NCBI GenBank assembly: GCA_934351925.1
Contig: CAKRJT010000015.1
Coordinates: 1 to 64,000 of the forward strand
From: an uncultured Lachnospiraceae bacterium
GTDB taxonomy: Bacteria > Bacillota > Clostridia > Lachnospirales > Lachnospiraceae
Reading direction: 5' to 3'
DNA length: 64,000 bases
Part shown: in pieces, positions 50,516 to 58,265 of the stretch
How the letters are laid out: each line of letters opens with the position of its first letter
How positions within the stretch are numbered: the first letter of the stretch is position 1
Program-made: the position numbers and the translations under genes
The notes under the pieces: generated by a model
What the model saw: only the letters and a program-made list of their open reading frames with translations
Database searches by the model: none
Told to the model about the DNA's origin: nothing

Positions 50516-50537
50516 CATGTCACAGCCCGCATGCCGA

Positions 50538-51755
50538 TTATATTTCTATTCCGTTCTTTTTAAGCAGCTCCCTCGCCGACTCAACCGAGTCAACACCCGT
50601 CCTGTTCTTAATCGGCGCGAACTCCTTCCCGCGCACGACCTCAAACGGCAGACAACTGTCAAGCATCTGTATCATGTCAAGAATGAACTGCTCGTACTTG
50701 TAGCCGTTAGGCTCCTCCGGCTTCACGGCCTCCCCCTTCTCATTGATATAAGGTATCTTCTTGGCTGATTTGTGATACGGAAGCTTTCTCTCTAAGAGCC
50801 CGATGAGCTTGTCGACCTTGAAAAGGTAGTTTAGGATAACCCCGAAATTGTATGCGTACTCCCCGCTCTCGTCCTTCTGTGTGAGCATTTCCTGTGTCAG
50901 CTCAATGTACTCCACTATGGAAGGTCTGCCGTCCTCGGTACACATCACTCCGACCTTCTCCTGCGGACTCACCTTTCTTATAACCTTCGAGCCGACCGAG
51001 TAGCCTCCCTCGAGCACCGCACCGATAAAGACAGGGTCAGCTATGCTCTGCAGTACATTGTCGACAGCAAACACGTTGAGCCATTCTATACCCCTTCTCT
51101 CTACCAGCTCTAAAAGCCCGCTCTTCTTCATGGAGAGAAACCACCCTCCATTGCCGTTAGGCGATGTGGCTATGCTGCTCTTTGCCTCCATGTATACCTT
51201 CCCGTCAAAATCCGCAGCAGGAGCCATATCCTGCATAAAAAATGCAATGTACTCCGGGGCGTAGCCAAAGTATGCATGCTCCTTAAAAAAATTGACTGTG
51301 GCATTGTGATTTTTCTCGCTGGTCATAATAAAAAGCTGAATATAATTTCCCGCCCTTTCGACCACCTTCATAAGATTTTCTATCACTCTCTGAAAAATAT
51401 ACACGGACCTGTTGATTCCAATGTCGTACATTCCCTTAGGTGCATCTGAACCAAGCCTTGTCCCCATTCCGCCTGCGAGCAGAACCGCGCCTACTTTGCC
51501 TGCCCTGACCGCTTCCATTCCGATGCGTTCAAAGCGCTCCCTTCCCATATCTATCTCCGGAATCGTCATAGCCTTTATAGGTGCTATCACGCCGCGCTTT
51601 CCCGCCTCGTCAGCCTGTTCGATAACGGTAAAATCCGTCCTGTCTATCTGCTCAAGCAGTTCCTTTTTCTGTTCGTCAGTAAGCTCTCCGTAGTAATCCA
51701 GCACATGCTTCTGTCCGAACTGCTCAAGCTTTTTCATAGCCTCGTTGAAATTCAT
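50538..51755 (-). CDS. UDPGP-type nucleotidyltransferase (UDP-sugar pyrophosphorylase)
   Basis: A 405-residue member of the eukaryote-like UDPGP/UAP1 family, which makes UDP-GlcNAc or UDP-glucose from UTP and a sugar 1-phosphate. The nucleotide loop is LLAGGMGTRLGSDAPKGMYDIG near residues 85-105. Further family stretches are PNGNGGWFLSMKKSGLL, NVFAVDNVLQSIADP and VGVMCTEDGRPSIVEYIEL. Start taken at 51755 with GGAG 6 bases upstream; the frame is open to 51854. It lies 31 bp after the sensor kinase gene and is probably cotranscribed with the two-component system. Which sugar it uses is uncertain. Confidence 0.85.
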   Translation of the reverse strand: MNFNEAMKKLEQFGQKHVLDYYGELTDEQKKELLEQIDRTDFTVIEQADEAGKRGVIAPIKAMTIPEIDMGRERFERIGMEAVRAGKVGAVLLAGGMGTRLGSDAPKGMYDIGINRSVYIFQRVIENLMKVVERAGNYIQLFIMTSEKNHNATVNFFKEHAYFGYAPEYIAFFMQDMAPAADFDGKVYMEAKSSIATSPNGNGGWFLSMKKSGLLELVERRGIEWLNVFAVDNVLQSIADPVFIGAVLEGGYSVGSKVIRKVSPQEKVGVMCTEDGRPSIVEYIELTQEMLTQKDESGEYAYNFGVILNYLFKVDKLIGLLERKLPYHKSAKKIPYINEKGEAVKPEEPNGYKYEQFILDMIQMLDSCLPFEVVRGKEFAPIKNRTGVDSVESARELLKKNGIEI

Positions 51756-51786
51756 ATCCTTCTCCATTTCTGCCGCCTTTTGGGGC

Positions 51787-53154
51787 TTAAATCGCGGTCT
51801 TATCAGTTTTTTCTTTCTCATCTGCACCCATAGTGCCCTCGTAAAACGGCACAAATATCACCGTTATTCTAGTCCCTATATCCGGTCTGGTCAAGATATT
51901 AAAATATCCATTGTGCCTGTCGACTATCCACTTTGCTATTGAAAGTCCAAGTCCTGTTCCACCGCTTTTATGCCCCCTCGCCTCGTCCGAGCGGTAAAAA
52001 CGCTCAAAGACATGGCTGACATCAGCCTCATGCATGCCTATTCCATTGTCCTGCACACTGAAAAATACTCCCTCCGGCTTCTGTCCCGTGCGTATTGTTA
52101 TAGTATCCCCCTTCTGCGTGTATTTAGCCGCATTGTCTATAAGTATTCTCGCGCACTGCTTTATCATGGACACATCACCGTCCATGACCGCAGGCTCTCC
52201 GCAAAACTCATATACATGCTCCGTGTCAATCATCTTAGACTCTTCAAACACCTCACCCATCAGCCCGTCGAGCTGTATCCTCTCTATCTGGAGATTGTTT
52301 CTTCCGCTGTCACCTCTCGCAAGGAAAAGAAGCTGCTCGACAAGCTTCTGCATATGCTCCGACTCGTTCTTTATCGCCTCTATTGACTCATCGAGAATAC
52401 TCTCGTCCTCCTTGCCCCAGCGGTCAAGCATATCCGCATAGCCTCTTATAACTGCTATCGGCGTTCTGAGCTCATGCGATGCATCCGAGACAAAGCGCGA
52501 CTGTTGTCTGTAGGTCTCCCTCATTCTCTCAAGCAGATGGTTGAGCGCATTCTCAATTCCCTGAAGTTCCCTGTTATCGGTGCTTATCTTAGCATCAGGC
52601 GACGTGGCATTGACATTCTCTATCGCTGCCTCGAGACTCTTAAAATTATGCTCATTGTAAGCCATATTCGTAAGCTTCTCAGTCTTTTTCGCCATCTGCC
52701 TTATAGGCAGCAGCTTGTCGTTTATGTTATTCTTCATGTTGGCAGACATGACCAGCACGGAAAAAAACTCTGTCACGAGAATTACCGCACCCACAATAAA
52801 CACCACTCCCGCCTCATTTTTGGTTATGCTCAGCGCGGCTGTACTGCCGTCCGTATCCGTCATCTTATACCAGAGAAAATTATTTCCGATATTCCACTCT
52901 ATACTGCGCTCCGTCCCCAATCTAAAGGTTCCAAACGCCGTTTTCTCTGCAATAAACACGCCCAGCGCAAGTGCCATAACGCAGATAAGCACATCCATTT
53001 TCAGGATGTGCCACACAAATCTTCCGACAAACGCTCTGTTGATACGCCTTGCAATGGAATACATCTTTTTGGCATTGTTCGGCTGTGTCTTAGCGTCTGT
53101 CGCTGTATTTTTTTCACTGCCCTCGTTATACTCACTGTTCGTCCTTGATGACAT
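51787..53154 (-). CDS. Sensor histidine kinase (ArlS/CssS-like)
   Basis: A 455-residue membrane kinase. Two transmembrane segments (about 50-70 and 115-138) flank a short extracytoplasmic loop of about 45 residues; a HAMP-like linker follows. The HisKA box is SDASHELRTPIAVIRGYADML with phospho-acceptor His227. The ATPase domain has the N box IDNAAKYT, DNGIGM and GTGLGLSIAKW. Its start overlaps the response regulator gene by 23 bp, so translation is probably coupled. The signal is unknown; the small sensor loop suggests sensing at or within the membrane. Confidence 0.94.
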   Translation of the reverse strand: MSSRTNSEYNEGSEKNTATDAKTQPNNAKKMYSIARRINRAFVGRFVWHILKMDVLICVMALALGVFIAEKTAFGTFRLGTERSIEWNIGNNFLWYKMTDTDGSTAALSITKNEAGVVFIVGAVILVTEFFSVLVMSANMKNNINDKLLPIRQMAKKTEKLTNMAYNEHNFKSLEAAIENVNATSPDAKISTDNRELQGIENALNHLLERMRETYRQQSRFVSDASHELRTPIAVIRGYADMLDRWGKEDESILDESIEAIKNESEHMQKLVEQLLFLARGDSGRNNLQIERIQLDGLMGEVFEESKMIDTEHVYEFCGEPAVMDGDVSMIKQCARILIDNAAKYTQKGDTITIRTGQKPEGVFFSVQDNGIGMHEADVSHVFERFYRSDEARGHKSGGTGLGLSIAKWIVDRHNGYFNILTRPDIGTRITVIFVPFYEGTMGADEKEKTDKTAI

Positions 53155-53821
53155 ACCCGACTCCTCTTACCGTTGAAATAAGCTTAATTCCAAAAGCATC
53201 ATCTATCTTGGTGCGAATATAGCGCACATACACATCTATAACATTAGTCTCCCCTTGAAAATCATATCCGCATACCTTCTCGAGCAGTGTATCCCTGTTC
53301 ATAACGATATTCTTATTCTCAAGCAGATACTCGAGAAGCGAAAATTCCCTATGTGTCAGCTCAACCAGCTCCGTGTCAACCCTGACCTCATGTCTTGCCC
53401 TGTCAAGGCTGACCCTCCCACACGAAAGTACATCAGTTTTGGTATATACAGCCGCCCTATCAGCAGATTTCTTGAGTGCAACCCTTATCCTCGCAAGAAG
53501 CTCCTCGATTGCAAATGGCTTGGTGATATAGTCATCAGCTCCGAGGTCAAGCCCTGACACCTTGTCCATGACCGCGTCCCTCGCAGTCACCATAATCACC
53601 GGCATACTGCTCGACTTTCTAAGCCTTCTTAATAGCTCCATTCCGTTGAGCTCCGGAAGCATGACATCGAGAAGCATCAAATCATACTTCCCGCTCTCAG
53701 CCATCGAAAGCCCTGTTCTCCCGTCCACGGCTTTGCCGACCTCATACCCCTCATGCCTTAGCTCCAGTTCAATAAACCTCGCAATCTTCTCTTCATCCTC
53801 AACAATCAATATAGCAGCCAT
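53132..53821 (-). CDS. OmpR-family response regulator (ArlR-like)
   Basis: A 229-residue regulator. The receiver domain (1-120) has the acidic pair in VEDE (Glu8-Asp9), phospho-acceptor Asp52 (LMLLDVMLP), Thr in VMVTARD and Lys in YITKPF. The winged-helix output domain (about 130-228) ends with the typical VYVRYIRTKIDDAFG and STVRGVGYVI. AGAGGA lies 4 bases from the ATG. It is cotranscribed with the kinase and probably the UDP-sugar pyrophosphorylase, hinting at an envelope-related regulon. Confidence 0.95.
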   Translation of the reverse strand: MAAILIVEDEEKIARFIELELRHEGYEVGKAVDGRTGLSMAESGKYDLMLLDVMLPELNGMELLRRLRKSSSMPVIMVTARDAVMDKVSGLDLGADDYITKPFAIEELLARIRVALKKSADRAAVYTKTDVLSCGRVSLDRARHEVRVDTELVELTHREFSLLEYLLENKNIVMNRDTLLEKVCGYDFQGETNVIDVYVRYIRTKIDDAFGIKLISTVRGVGYVIKDEQ

Positions 53822-53960
53822 ACATTCCTCTTTTTAGGTAATTGTAAAATGCAAATCTGCCACATAGCAGTTGTACAGCTTTGCTGAAACACTGCGCTTT
53901 TCAATTACCCATATTAGTTTTTATAATTTTACATCAATCACTTTATATGCTGATTAGCAA

Positions 53961-54509
53961 TTACTCGTTGAACTCCTTCTTGATGTTCTCTGTGACATCA
54001 GAAGCCTTGTCCATCGCCTTATTGAACACGTCATCCCTCTTAAATACAGGACCTGAAAAGCCATATCTGAATGAGAAGAACAAGCCGACAATCAGAAGCG
54101 GAACGCATACCCAGAATGCAAGTAAAAGCAATAGCACGCATACCGTAATCGGCATTTTGATTATCTCCTCACCATCCCTGGTCACATCAAAGAAATTCTC
54201 ATTGCCAATCTTGATAACCTTTCCTACCCACTTGAAAAACTTTGCGAGCAAATCACCGAAGGTAACCCTCTTGACCTTCACTTCAACTTCATCATACGCC
54301 GCTGTTCTCTCAGCGCCGGTATTCTGCTCCGTAGTGTAGCTTGAATACCGCGGTGCGCTTGTCTTGCCGAGCTGCTCCAAATACACAACCGCGTCAAGCA
54401 TATCAAAATCGCTTGCATTTAACGCCGCCTTGGCATCCTCAAGACTAACCCCTGTTCTCTGCGACAGTTTCATCGCCCTGTCAAATTTCTCTTCACTGCT
54501 AAGTTCCAT
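53961..54509 (-). CDS. DUF4342 domain membrane protein with UBA-like N-terminus
   Basis: A 182-residue protein. Residues 1-48 resemble a UBA/TS-N three-helix domain (RAMKLSQRTGVSLEDAKAALNASDFDMLDAVVYLEQ). A linker leads to the DUF4342 segment (about 75-165), with KRVTFGDLLAKFFKWVGKVIKIGNENFF and a hydrophobic hairpin of one or two membrane helices (ITVCVLLLLLAFWVCVPLLIVGLFFSF). The tail is amphipathic (FNKAMDKASDVTENIKKEF). Function unknown. It is the last apparent chromosomal gene before the integrative element. Confidence 0.82.
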   Translation of the reverse strand: MELSSEEKFDRAMKLSQRTGVSLEDAKAALNASDFDMLDAVVYLEQLGKTSAPRYSSYTTEQNTGAERTAAYDEVEVKVKRVTFGDLLAKFFKWVGKVIKIGNENFFDVTRDGEEIIKMPITVCVLLLLLAFWVCVPLLIVGLFFSFRYGFSGPVFKRDDVFNKAMDKASDVTENIKKEFNE

Positions 54510-54842
54510 AATTATTTTCCTCCGTTTACATTTTTTATTATATCCTTATTGATTGAAGCTTTACAAGTATAATCTCATCAGAGCACGCAGTTTTTATATT
54601 GCGTTTTTGATTTCTGACTCATTATCTCTTGCTGATGGTTATAATATAAACTTGGAAGATTAATGTAAAAGGGGAGTAAGATTAAAATTAAATTAAGAAA
54701 CAATTTAATTTAACTACATCCATTATGCTTTAAAGACGTTTAATTGCTATGAATATTGTTTTAGATAAAGTCCTTAAGCTTGATGATAATTTACAAAAAA
54801 GTCATACTCCTGTCGTACCCCATGTGAATTCCGGACACTTTC
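54510..54842. other. AT-rich spacer at the element boundary
   Basis: The 333-bp interval between the DUF4342 gene and the integrase stop contains no convincing complete gene. A frame opening at 54749 (MNIVLDKVLKLDDNLQKS) has no good ribosome binding site and runs into the integrase 3' end; it could be the 5' stub of a chromosomal gene broken by insertion. The left attachment site should lie here, but no core repeat can be fixed without the other end. Confidence 0.4.
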
Positions 54843-56069
54843 CTAAAATATATTTAATTTATTTGATAAATTCTGTATTGCCTCCTTCTTTTTATTTTCA
54901 TTTATCTCTGTATAGATATCCATTGTGGTCTGTATGCTTGAATGGCCCATAATGGACTGTATCAGTTTTAAATTCGGCTCATTCTCACACAGTCTGGAGC
55001 AAAACGTATGCCTCAGATTATGCGCTGTGAAATGTGGTAGCAGCAACGGCTCACGATTCTCCGATAACGCCTTCGCCATTTCTTCTTCATTGTAAGCCAT
55101 ATATACCTTTTTGATAGCCTCATTCACAGTTTCTGATTTATATAAGCCACCATGAAGATTCATAAATATGAAACCTTTTAAACCATCCACCACCAAATCA
55201 CAGCCACCACTCTCCTGTTGAAATCTGTATTCCTCACTCAGAATCCTGTATACTGATTCCATCATCGGAATAATTCTCACTCCGGCTGCGGTCTTTGGCG
55301 CAACTACACCAAAGCCTGTTTTTTTCTTCCTGCCATAATATTTCAAAGTGTGACTTATGCTGATTACCCGCTTGTCAAAATCTACATCATCCCATGTAAG
55401 ACTAATTGCCTCACCTATGCGGCAGCCTGTTCCAATCAGGAATTTAATTATTGGAACTATGTAATAGAAATCGACATTACCTTCAATATATCTGATAAAA
55501 GCCTCCTGCTGTTCAGGGGTGAGCGCATGTCTTTTTAACGAGCTCTGTTCATCTGTGTATTTGACATCAGACATTATATCATCGCTTGGATTATTTCTTA
55601 TAAGATTGTCCTTTACGGCAAACTTAAACGTCTGATGAATTATTGCCTGAACAACTTCTACAGTTGATATCTTTAGCTTACGTTCATTAAGAAGATATTG
55701 GTAGTGCCTGAGCAAATCAGAATAAACAACATCCTCTATTCTCTTCCGGCTTATCAGACATCCTCTAACATAATGATTATACATATAAGTATAATACTCT
55801 ATTGTATCAGCCTTAATTCCTGATTTGAACGTAATATATTTGTCAAACACACTGTCAAGGGTATTGACACCCGACATATCCATACCATCCAACAGTGCTT
55901 TTATCAGCCTATCTTCCCTTTCACGAAGCTTCGTAATGTCTTTATTATATATGCTGTGCCGCTTTCCATCGGCACCTGTATATGTATACACATACATTTT
56001 ATCACGGCTCCGCTGCGTCTCGCCCTTTCTAAGGACGCGCCCTTTATTGTCTTTTCTTGATACAGCCAT
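54843..56069 (-). CDS. Tyrosine recombinase / integrase (Tn916-type)
   Basis: A 408-residue site-specific recombinase. Residues 1-65 form a small arm-binding domain as in Tn916 Int (GKTQ-type strand with MYVYTYTGADGKRHSIY), about 70-175 the SAM-like core-binding domain, and about 185-400 the catalytic domain. The catalytic set is complete: Arg217 (GTGCRIGE), Lys259, His350 and Arg353 (HNLRHTF), His376 (MGHSS) and nucleophile Tyr386 (MDIY). It should integrate and excise the element. GAGAGGA precedes the start. It is the outermost gene of the element. Confidence 0.94.
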   Translation of the reverse strand: MAVSRKDNKGRVLRKGETQRSRDKMYVYTYTGADGKRHSIYNKDITKLREREDRLIKALLDGMDMSGVNTLDSVFDKYITFKSGIKADTIEYYTYMYNHYVRGCLISRKRIEDVVYSDLLRHYQYLLNERKLKISTVEVVQAIIHQTFKFAVKDNLIRNNPSDDIMSDVKYTDEQSSLKRHALTPEQQEAFIRYIEGNVDFYYIVPIIKFLIGTGCRIGEAISLTWDDVDFDKRVISISHTLKYYGRKKKTGFGVVAPKTAAGVRIIPMMESVYRILSEEYRFQQESGGCDLVVDGLKGFIFMNLHGGLYKSETVNEAIKKVYMAYNEEEMAKALSENREPLLLPHFTAHNLRHTFCSRLCENEPNLKLIQSIMGHSSIQTTMDIYTEINENKKKEAIQNLSNKLNIF

Positions 56070-56101
56070 ATTTTCCTCTCATTTTGGAAAGAAACATTTC
56101 A

Positions 56102-56305
56102 CTACCTCTCAACCCTAAAAGTTTCAAGGTATTTATCAAAAATATCAAGATCAACTAATACGATACGCCCTATTTTTAAAATCGCATGTGCATCCTTTGC
56201 TAGCTGCTGAAACTTGTTTCTTCCTATACTATACATCTGTGCACCTTCATTATAACGCACAAGCCTTTTCTTTGCTACTACAGTTGTGTTTGTTGCTCTC
56301 TGCAA
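56102..56305 (-). CDS. DUF6462 small protein, excisionase-like
   Basis: A 67-residue protein. The sequence AKKRLVRYNEGAQMYSIGRNKFQQLAKDA, then KIGRIVLVDLDIFDKYLETFR, matches DUF6462, an HTH/excisionase-like family found beside integrases in Lachnospiraceae elements. The best start is a TTG at 56305 with AAGGAG 8 bases upstream; a longer frame to 56479 exists, but its first 55 residues are hydrophobic and unlike the family. It lies 32 bp upstream of the integrase gene and probably acts as recombination directionality factor or regulator. Confidence 0.75.
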   Translation of the reverse strand: MQRATNTTVVAKKRLVRYNEGAQMYSIGRNKFQQLAKDAHAILKIGRIVLVDLDIFDKYLETFRVER

Positions 56306-56482
56306 TTTTTTATCTCCTTCCTGCTCTTGAACCCAAACGTCCTTTTTTATAAATAAAACATAAAATAATCCGTCAAACAAACTATTCCTACACAATAACA
56401 AACAAGGCAAAGAGCAAGTAAGATAACACAACTTAACAGCTTTCTTTTCATCGTCGATTGAATTTAGGAATGATACCATTTA

Positions 56483-56860
56483 CTAATTCTCCTTTTCCTG
56501 TGTTCTGCCATCGATGAAGCTCACCTTCCGCACCGGGCGGAACTCATAGCTGACTGCAAGCATGTTATATATTCTCTCCATCCAGTCGATAACATTATTG
56601 CCGTTAGTTCCGGGAAGCTTTCCTTCCATCGTGAGCTTGTACTCCAAAAGATCTATGACATAGCTCTTCAGGTGATTACGATACCTTGGATTCTTTGCCT
56701 CGTATGTCCTATATGTATTCTCCGGAATTCCCGCAAACTCTGCAAACTCCCTAACCGACATTCCTGTCCTTTTCCTTAACAGGATAAGTCTTTCATAGAG
56801 CGAATCTCTTTCATCCTGTAGCATTTCATTCACTAAAACACAATCTGTTGAAACATTCAT
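56483..56860 (-). CDS. Helix-turn-helix (XRE-like) protein
   Basis: A 125-residue protein with one HTH at about residues 25-60 (LRKRTGMSVREFAEFAGIPENTYRTYEAKN), followed by a helical C-terminal part with the hydrophobic pattern VIDLLEYKLTMEG and IDWMERIYNML. It is probably a DNA-binding regulator of the element's integration or transfer genes. A GGGGACGG box lies upstream of the ATG. It is separated from the excisionase-like gene by 177 bp, a stretch that also carries the non-family part of that reading frame. The 139 bp upstream of it (56861-56999) hold no gene. Confidence 0.75.
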   Translation of the reverse strand: MNVSTDCVLVNEMLQDERDSLYERLILLRKRTGMSVREFAEFAGIPENTYRTYEAKNPRYRNHLKSYVIDLLEYKLTMEGKLPGTNGNNVIDWMERIYNMLAVSYEFRPVRKVSFIDGRTQEKEN

Positions 56861-56999
56861 ATATCCGTCCCCTTTCTATGTGATTTAATGATAGCACAGA
56901 AACGATCAAAGCGCTACTTAAATAGTGTATACATTTGATATAAAATTGTATACATTTTTAAAAAGTCCCATTTCATGCGGGTTTCAGGGCATTTGACAT

Positions 57000-58181
57000 T
57001 CATTGTAAAGACTGTCTTATGCTGTCCGCGGTTATCATATCCGGATTGTCCGCAACTCCAAGAACATATTGCTCTGTATCATACGATATAACCTGATTTG
57101 CTTTTGACCGGACCGCAAGAACTAAGCTTTTAGGCTGACCTTCAACATAAATAATGGCAGCCACATTCGGATCCTCCGGTGGAATCATATACCATATATC
57201 TTTATTTTTCGATACAATATCTTCCAGCGCGTTGTATATTCCCTGCTCAGCAAGTGTCCTGCTGTATATGCCATTGCCTGATACCTGAAATATATGCAGC
57301 CTTCCAATGATCCTGTAGGTATACCCGGAGCGCCCTTTCTTAACATACTGAAAGCCGGCAATCATCGTATTTCCATCAGGCTCTATGCCGTATGCCTTCA
57401 CAAACGCCTTCACCGCTTTTCTCAGTGCATCCGGATGTACAAGATTTCTATATGTTTTTCCATCGGAATCCAGCGTATCTATATAGCACTTTGTATAGCC
57501 TTTTTCTGTCTGTTCGTAGGTATCAGCATATTTAAGATATACAAATCTTACACCATCAGCTTCAAGTGACAGTTCACCTATCGGCTTTTTCATTTTGGCT
57601 ATCCGCACATGCCTCATACGTTTGTAAACGGACTTTGAAAATGAATCCCTGCTTTCGGACTTTATATTATGCATTACAGCGTCCGTAAAGGTATCAACAT
57701 TGAGGCTTCTGATAAGCTCAGGCATTCCAAGCTTTGGCTCCTTCTTCTCCTTCACATCACCCTTTTCAGGTGCAGTACCTTCGACTATGACTTCTCCCTC
57801 CGGCAATTCCTCTGATGTCTCTTCCTGTTCATTGTCATCCGGATAGTTTTCTTCTCCATCGCTGAACGATCTTGGATTAAAGCTGCAGAACGCTGTTATC
57901 TCATCCGATGAATCATCATACATATACGCTGTTATTCTCCGGTTCCTGCCGTTCTCACGGTACCGGCAGCAATACTTATCATGTTCATAATTGTTGTGTT
58001 CAGGATAGAATTTTAAATCCTCTGAAAGTCTGTAATATAGGTTTTTATCAAGCCTGCACCCACATCTGAGATACTCCCTCTGCTTTCCCTGCCGGCTGCG
58101 CAGCTTCTCTTTATCTTCCTTGTCAAGATATGCCGGGTATATTACAGAGCCATCCGACATGATAAATCTGGTGTTATACAT
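57000..58181 (-). CDS. Element-encoded protein of unknown function, Cys-rich N-terminus
   Basis: A 393-residue soluble protein not assigned to a family. Residues about 35-80 hold a possible zinc module (CGCRLDKNLYYR, then HNNYEHDKYCCRY). Residues about 110-155 are an acidic low-complexity linker rich in Glu and Pro. Residues about 160-393 form a mixed alpha/beta domain (VRFVYLKYADTYEQTEKGYTKCYI; GNTMIAGFQYVKKGRSGYTYRIIGRL; AIIYVEGQPKSLVLAVRSK). Start at 58181 has AAGGG 8 bases upstream. Two matching dyads lie just upstream, so it is probably tightly regulated. Its place next to ArdC suggests a defence, replication or transfer role, but this is a guess. Confidence 0.7.
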   Translation of the reverse strand: MYNTRFIMSDGSVIYPAYLDKEDKEKLRSRQGKQREYLRCGCRLDKNLYYRLSEDLKFYPEHNNYEHDKYCCRYRENGRNRRITAYMYDDSSDEITAFCSFNPRSFSDGEENYPDDNEQEETSEELPEGEVIVEGTAPEKGDVKEKKEPKLGMPELIRSLNVDTFTDAVMHNIKSESRDSFSKSVYKRMRHVRIAKMKKPIGELSLEADGVRFVYLKYADTYEQTEKGYTKCYIDTLDSDGKTYRNLVHPDALRKAVKAFVKAYGIEPDGNTMIAGFQYVKKGRSGYTYRIIGRLHIFQVSGNGIYSRTLAEQGIYNALEDIVSKNKDIWYMIPPEDPNVAAIIYVEGQPKSLVLAVRSKANQVISYDTEQYVLGVADNPDMITADSIRQSLQ

Positions 58182-58199
58182 TTCATACCCTTTCCGCCA

Positions 58200-58256
58200 G
58201 AAGTGAACTGAGTTCACTTCCGGACTTTCATCTACGTGAGGTGAACTAAGTTCACC
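58200..58256. promoter_or_regulatory. Twin palindromes, candidate operator
   Basis: GAAGTGAAC-TGA-GTTCACTTC (58200-58220) and GGTGAAC-TAA-GTTCACC (58240-58256) share the core GTGAAC-N3-GTTCAC, with centres 38 bp apart. They lie between the ArdC-like gene stop and the start of the 393-residue protein gene, where a repressor would act. Confidence 0.6.
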
Positions 58257-58265
58257 CCACTCATA

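Noticed and set aside
54749..54952. 67-codon frame as a real gene at the element edge
   Set aside because: No ribosome binding site, and its 3' half is antisense to the integrase end; mentioned only as a possible broken-gene stub.
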